The notes under the pieces are model-generated. The model searched no databases. It was given only the letters and a program-made list of their open reading frames with translations, and was not told where the DNA came from. The position numbers and the translations under genes were made by a program. This document shows, piece after piece, positions 6,133-7,179 of a DNA stretch of 7,179 nt. The DNA is from Streptosporangiaceae bacterium (GTDB lineage Bacteria; Actinomycetota; Actinomycetes; Streptosporangiales; Streptosporangiaceae), in NCBI GenBank assembly GCA_030041195.1, contig JASHOI010000311.1, positions 1-7,179 of the forward strand, in the 5' to 3' direction. Numbering within the stretch: position 1 is the first letter of the stretch; each line of letters starts with the position of its first letter.

Positions 6133-6237
6133 TACTGTGCGCGAGTGCTCGGGACCGGGTGGAGCGCAGTCGCCGCCTTGGCCGCGGCCTTCCTGATCCC
6201 CGCAGTGGCCACGCCTGCGGGCGTTTCGGGTGGCTAG
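6133..6237 (+). other. Possible leaderless 30-codon ORF with its own -10 element (doubtful)
   Basis: TACTGT (6133-6138) fits the TAnnnT -10 pattern and lies 6 bases before GTG at 6145, the geometry of actinobacterial leaderless promoters. The GTG opens a 30-codon frame to TAG at 6235-6237, with the hydrophobic core AVAALAAAFLIPAVA and a small-residue tail. It looks like a signal peptide or short membrane segment with nothing after it. It could be the relic of a secreted protein gene, a real small peptide, or chance in a GC-rich gap. The hairpin at 6199-6221 lies inside it. Confidence 0.2.
6199..6221. terminator. Hairpin between the convergent FDH operon and ferritin-like gene, possible terminator
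   Basis: CCCGCAG (6199-6205) and CTGCGGG (6215-6221) are exact reverse complements separated by 9 bases. On the + strand a short TTT (6224-6226) follows, which is weak for an intrinsic terminator. It lies 146 bases after the FDH stop and 38 bases beyond the stop of the convergent gene. The rest of the 6053-6259 gap shows only small 4-base inverted repeats such as CCCG-GTA-CGGG (6057-6067), and no RNA gene that I recognise. Confidence 0.35.
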
Positions 6238-6259
6238 CAGTGCGGCACCGGCGCCTGCT

Positions 6260-7179
6260 TCACATGAAGTTGCGGGTGTGCAGCGCCGATAGTTCGGCCG
6301 CCTCGTCCGGCGGGAAGCCGATGAAGGCCAGGCGCCGCCGCCGTCCCTCATCCATTGCCTGCTGAAGCTGCTGTACCGCGGCGAAACCCCGGCCGATGGC
6401 GTCGGGCTCCCATGAGCCAGCGGCGAGCAGCACCAGCGCGTCGAAGACCTCGTTGTTCAGTCCGGCCGTTTCGGTGAGGGCGGCATGCCGCCGCTCGACC
6501 GCCTGCCGCAGCAGGCCCAGGTAGCCCGGGTCGGCGCGGGCCGCGTGAGCGGTGTGTGCGACCCCGAACGCGACGTGGCGCGCCTCGTCGCGCAGTGCCA
6601 GCCGGGTGACGTCCGCGGTGACGGGGTCCGGAGCATGCCGGTGCAGGAACCGCAGCAGGTCCACGAACGTGCCCTCGCCCAGCACCGACAGCAGGAAGCT
6701 CGCGGTGGTGAAGTCGGGCTCGGTCAGCAGCGTCTGCAGGGATGCGCGCCCGCCCGCGCTGGAGGTGCCGAGTGGGCCGCCGGCCAGCATGGCCCGCCGG
6801 CTGAACACCTCGACGTGCCGCGCCTCGTCGGCGGCCTGCGTCGCGAGCAGCTGCATTACCTCACGGAAGTGCGGGTGGACCTGGCTGAGCAGCCTAGCCG
6901 GGATGATGAGCGCTGCCTGCTCGTTCTCGACGAGGTAGGTCATTACCTGCACGACCGCGCGCTCTGCGGTCTCGGGCAGGTGAACCTGCGCCGACCAGTC
7001 GACGGCGGTTGCCGGGTCCCACTGCGCGGCGGCCGCTGCAGCGTACAGGCGTGGCGCGATATCGGCCCAGACATGGTCCCGGTCGGCCCACTCGGCCCCG
7101 ATCGGCGGGCCGCCGGCCTCCACCAGCGCGCCGCGGGCGGCCAGACCCCAGCGCTGGTCGGCGGCCCGGTCCGGCGGCC
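6260..7179 (-). CDS. Ferritin-like di-iron domain protein (5' end beyond the right edge)
   Basis: The frame is open from the window edge to TGA at 6262-6260, giving about 306 visible residues. A GTG at 7123 is available, but the 18 codons before it (ending DQRWGLAARGAL) read as continuous protein, so the true start probably lies outside the window. Numbering from 7123, the sequence has a four-helix di-iron ligand pattern. A Glu in VENEQAAL (Glu66 or Glu68) is followed by DEARHVEVF (Glu100, His103), then GEGTF (Glu150) and DEARHVAFG (Glu180, His183). This E / ExxH / E / ExxH layout is shared by ferritins, ribonucleotide reductase R2 and di-iron oxygenases. The mostly helical sequence and lack of membrane segments or signal peptide in the visible part suggest a cytoplasmic oxidase, oxygenase or iron-handling protein. 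No substrate can be assigned. It is convergent with the FDH operon and need not share its function. Confidence 0.82.
   Translation of the reverse strand, partial: PPDRAADQRWGLAARGALVEAGGPPIGAEWADRDHVWADIAPRLYAAAAAAQWDPATAVDWSAQVHLPETAERAVVQVMTYLVENEQAALIIPARLLSQVHPHFREVMQLLATQAADEARHVEVFSRRAMLAGGPLGTSSAGGRASLQTLLTEPDFTTASFLLSVLGEGTFVDLLRFLHRHAPDPVTADVTRLALRDEARHVAFGVAHTAHAARADPGYLGLLRQAVERRHAALTETAGLNNEVFDALVLLAAGSWEPDAIGRGFAAVQQLQQAMDEGRRRRLAFIGFPPDEAAELSALHTRNFM

Noticed and set aside
6053..6144. A selenocysteine tRNA (selC) or other RNA gene in the gap after the operon
   Set aside because: No cloverleaf, T-arm GGTTCRA-like sequence or long variable arm could be found by eye. Only short 4-base inverted repeats occur.
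1..7179. CRISPR array, insertion sequence or phage-like genes
   Set aside because: No regularly spaced direct repeats, transposase motifs or terminal inverted repeats were seen. Nearly all the DNA is accounted for by metabolic genes.

Overview
This is a very GC-rich window. The strong G/C preference at third codon positions, GTG/TTG starts, GGAGG-type ribosome binding sites and the style of the proteins all suggest an actinobacterium (Actinomycetota). I cannot fix the genus from sequence alone. The window is a formate oxidation locus: a three-gene NAD-linked, molybdenum- or tungsten-dependent formate dehydrogenase (FDH) on the + strand, with cofactor genes diverging from it on the - strand.

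Layout. Positions 1-163 (-) hold the 5' end of a MoeA-like molybdopterin gene that runs off the left edge. Positions 243-1091 (-) are fdhD, the sulfurtransferase that activates FDH. Positions 1092-1258 are a divergent promoter region with two perfect palindromes and a plausible sigma-70-type promoter. Positions 1259-3202 (+) encode the catalytic Mo/W-bisMGD subunit. Positions 3202-5085 (+) encode a NuoE-NuoF fusion (2Fe-2S, FMN, NADH site, 4Fe-4S). Positions 5111-6052 (+) encode an iron-sulfur protein carrying one 2Fe-2S and three 4Fe-4S binding motifs. Positions 6053-6259 are a 207-base gap with a hairpin and a doubtful 30-codon ORF. Positions 6260-7179 (-) encode a convergent ferritin-like di-iron protein that runs off the right edge.

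Two features stand out. First, the catalytic gene has an in-frame TGA at 1502-1504, exactly where E. coli FdhF has selenocysteine 140. It is followed by a hairpin with a GGUCU loop in the same register as the E. coli fdhF SECIS. A standard gene caller would break this gene into a 94-codon fragment and a 555-codon protein. It is best read as one 647-residue selenoprotein with Sec82. Second, the FDH alpha subunit is split and permuted. Its N-terminal electron-transfer half, including the 4Fe-4S domain that normally begins the catalytic unit, is the last gene of the operon. The Mo-binding half is the first gene.

Proposed working model: formate is oxidised at the Sec-ligated Mo/W-bisMGD in the first gene product. 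Electrons pass through the 4Fe-4S clusters of the third product into the 4Fe-4S cluster and FMN of the second, and reduce NAD+. FdhD sulfurates the metal cofactor, and the MoeA-like protein would help make it. The Sec machinery (selA, selB, selC, selD) is not in this window and must be elsewhere if the reading is right.
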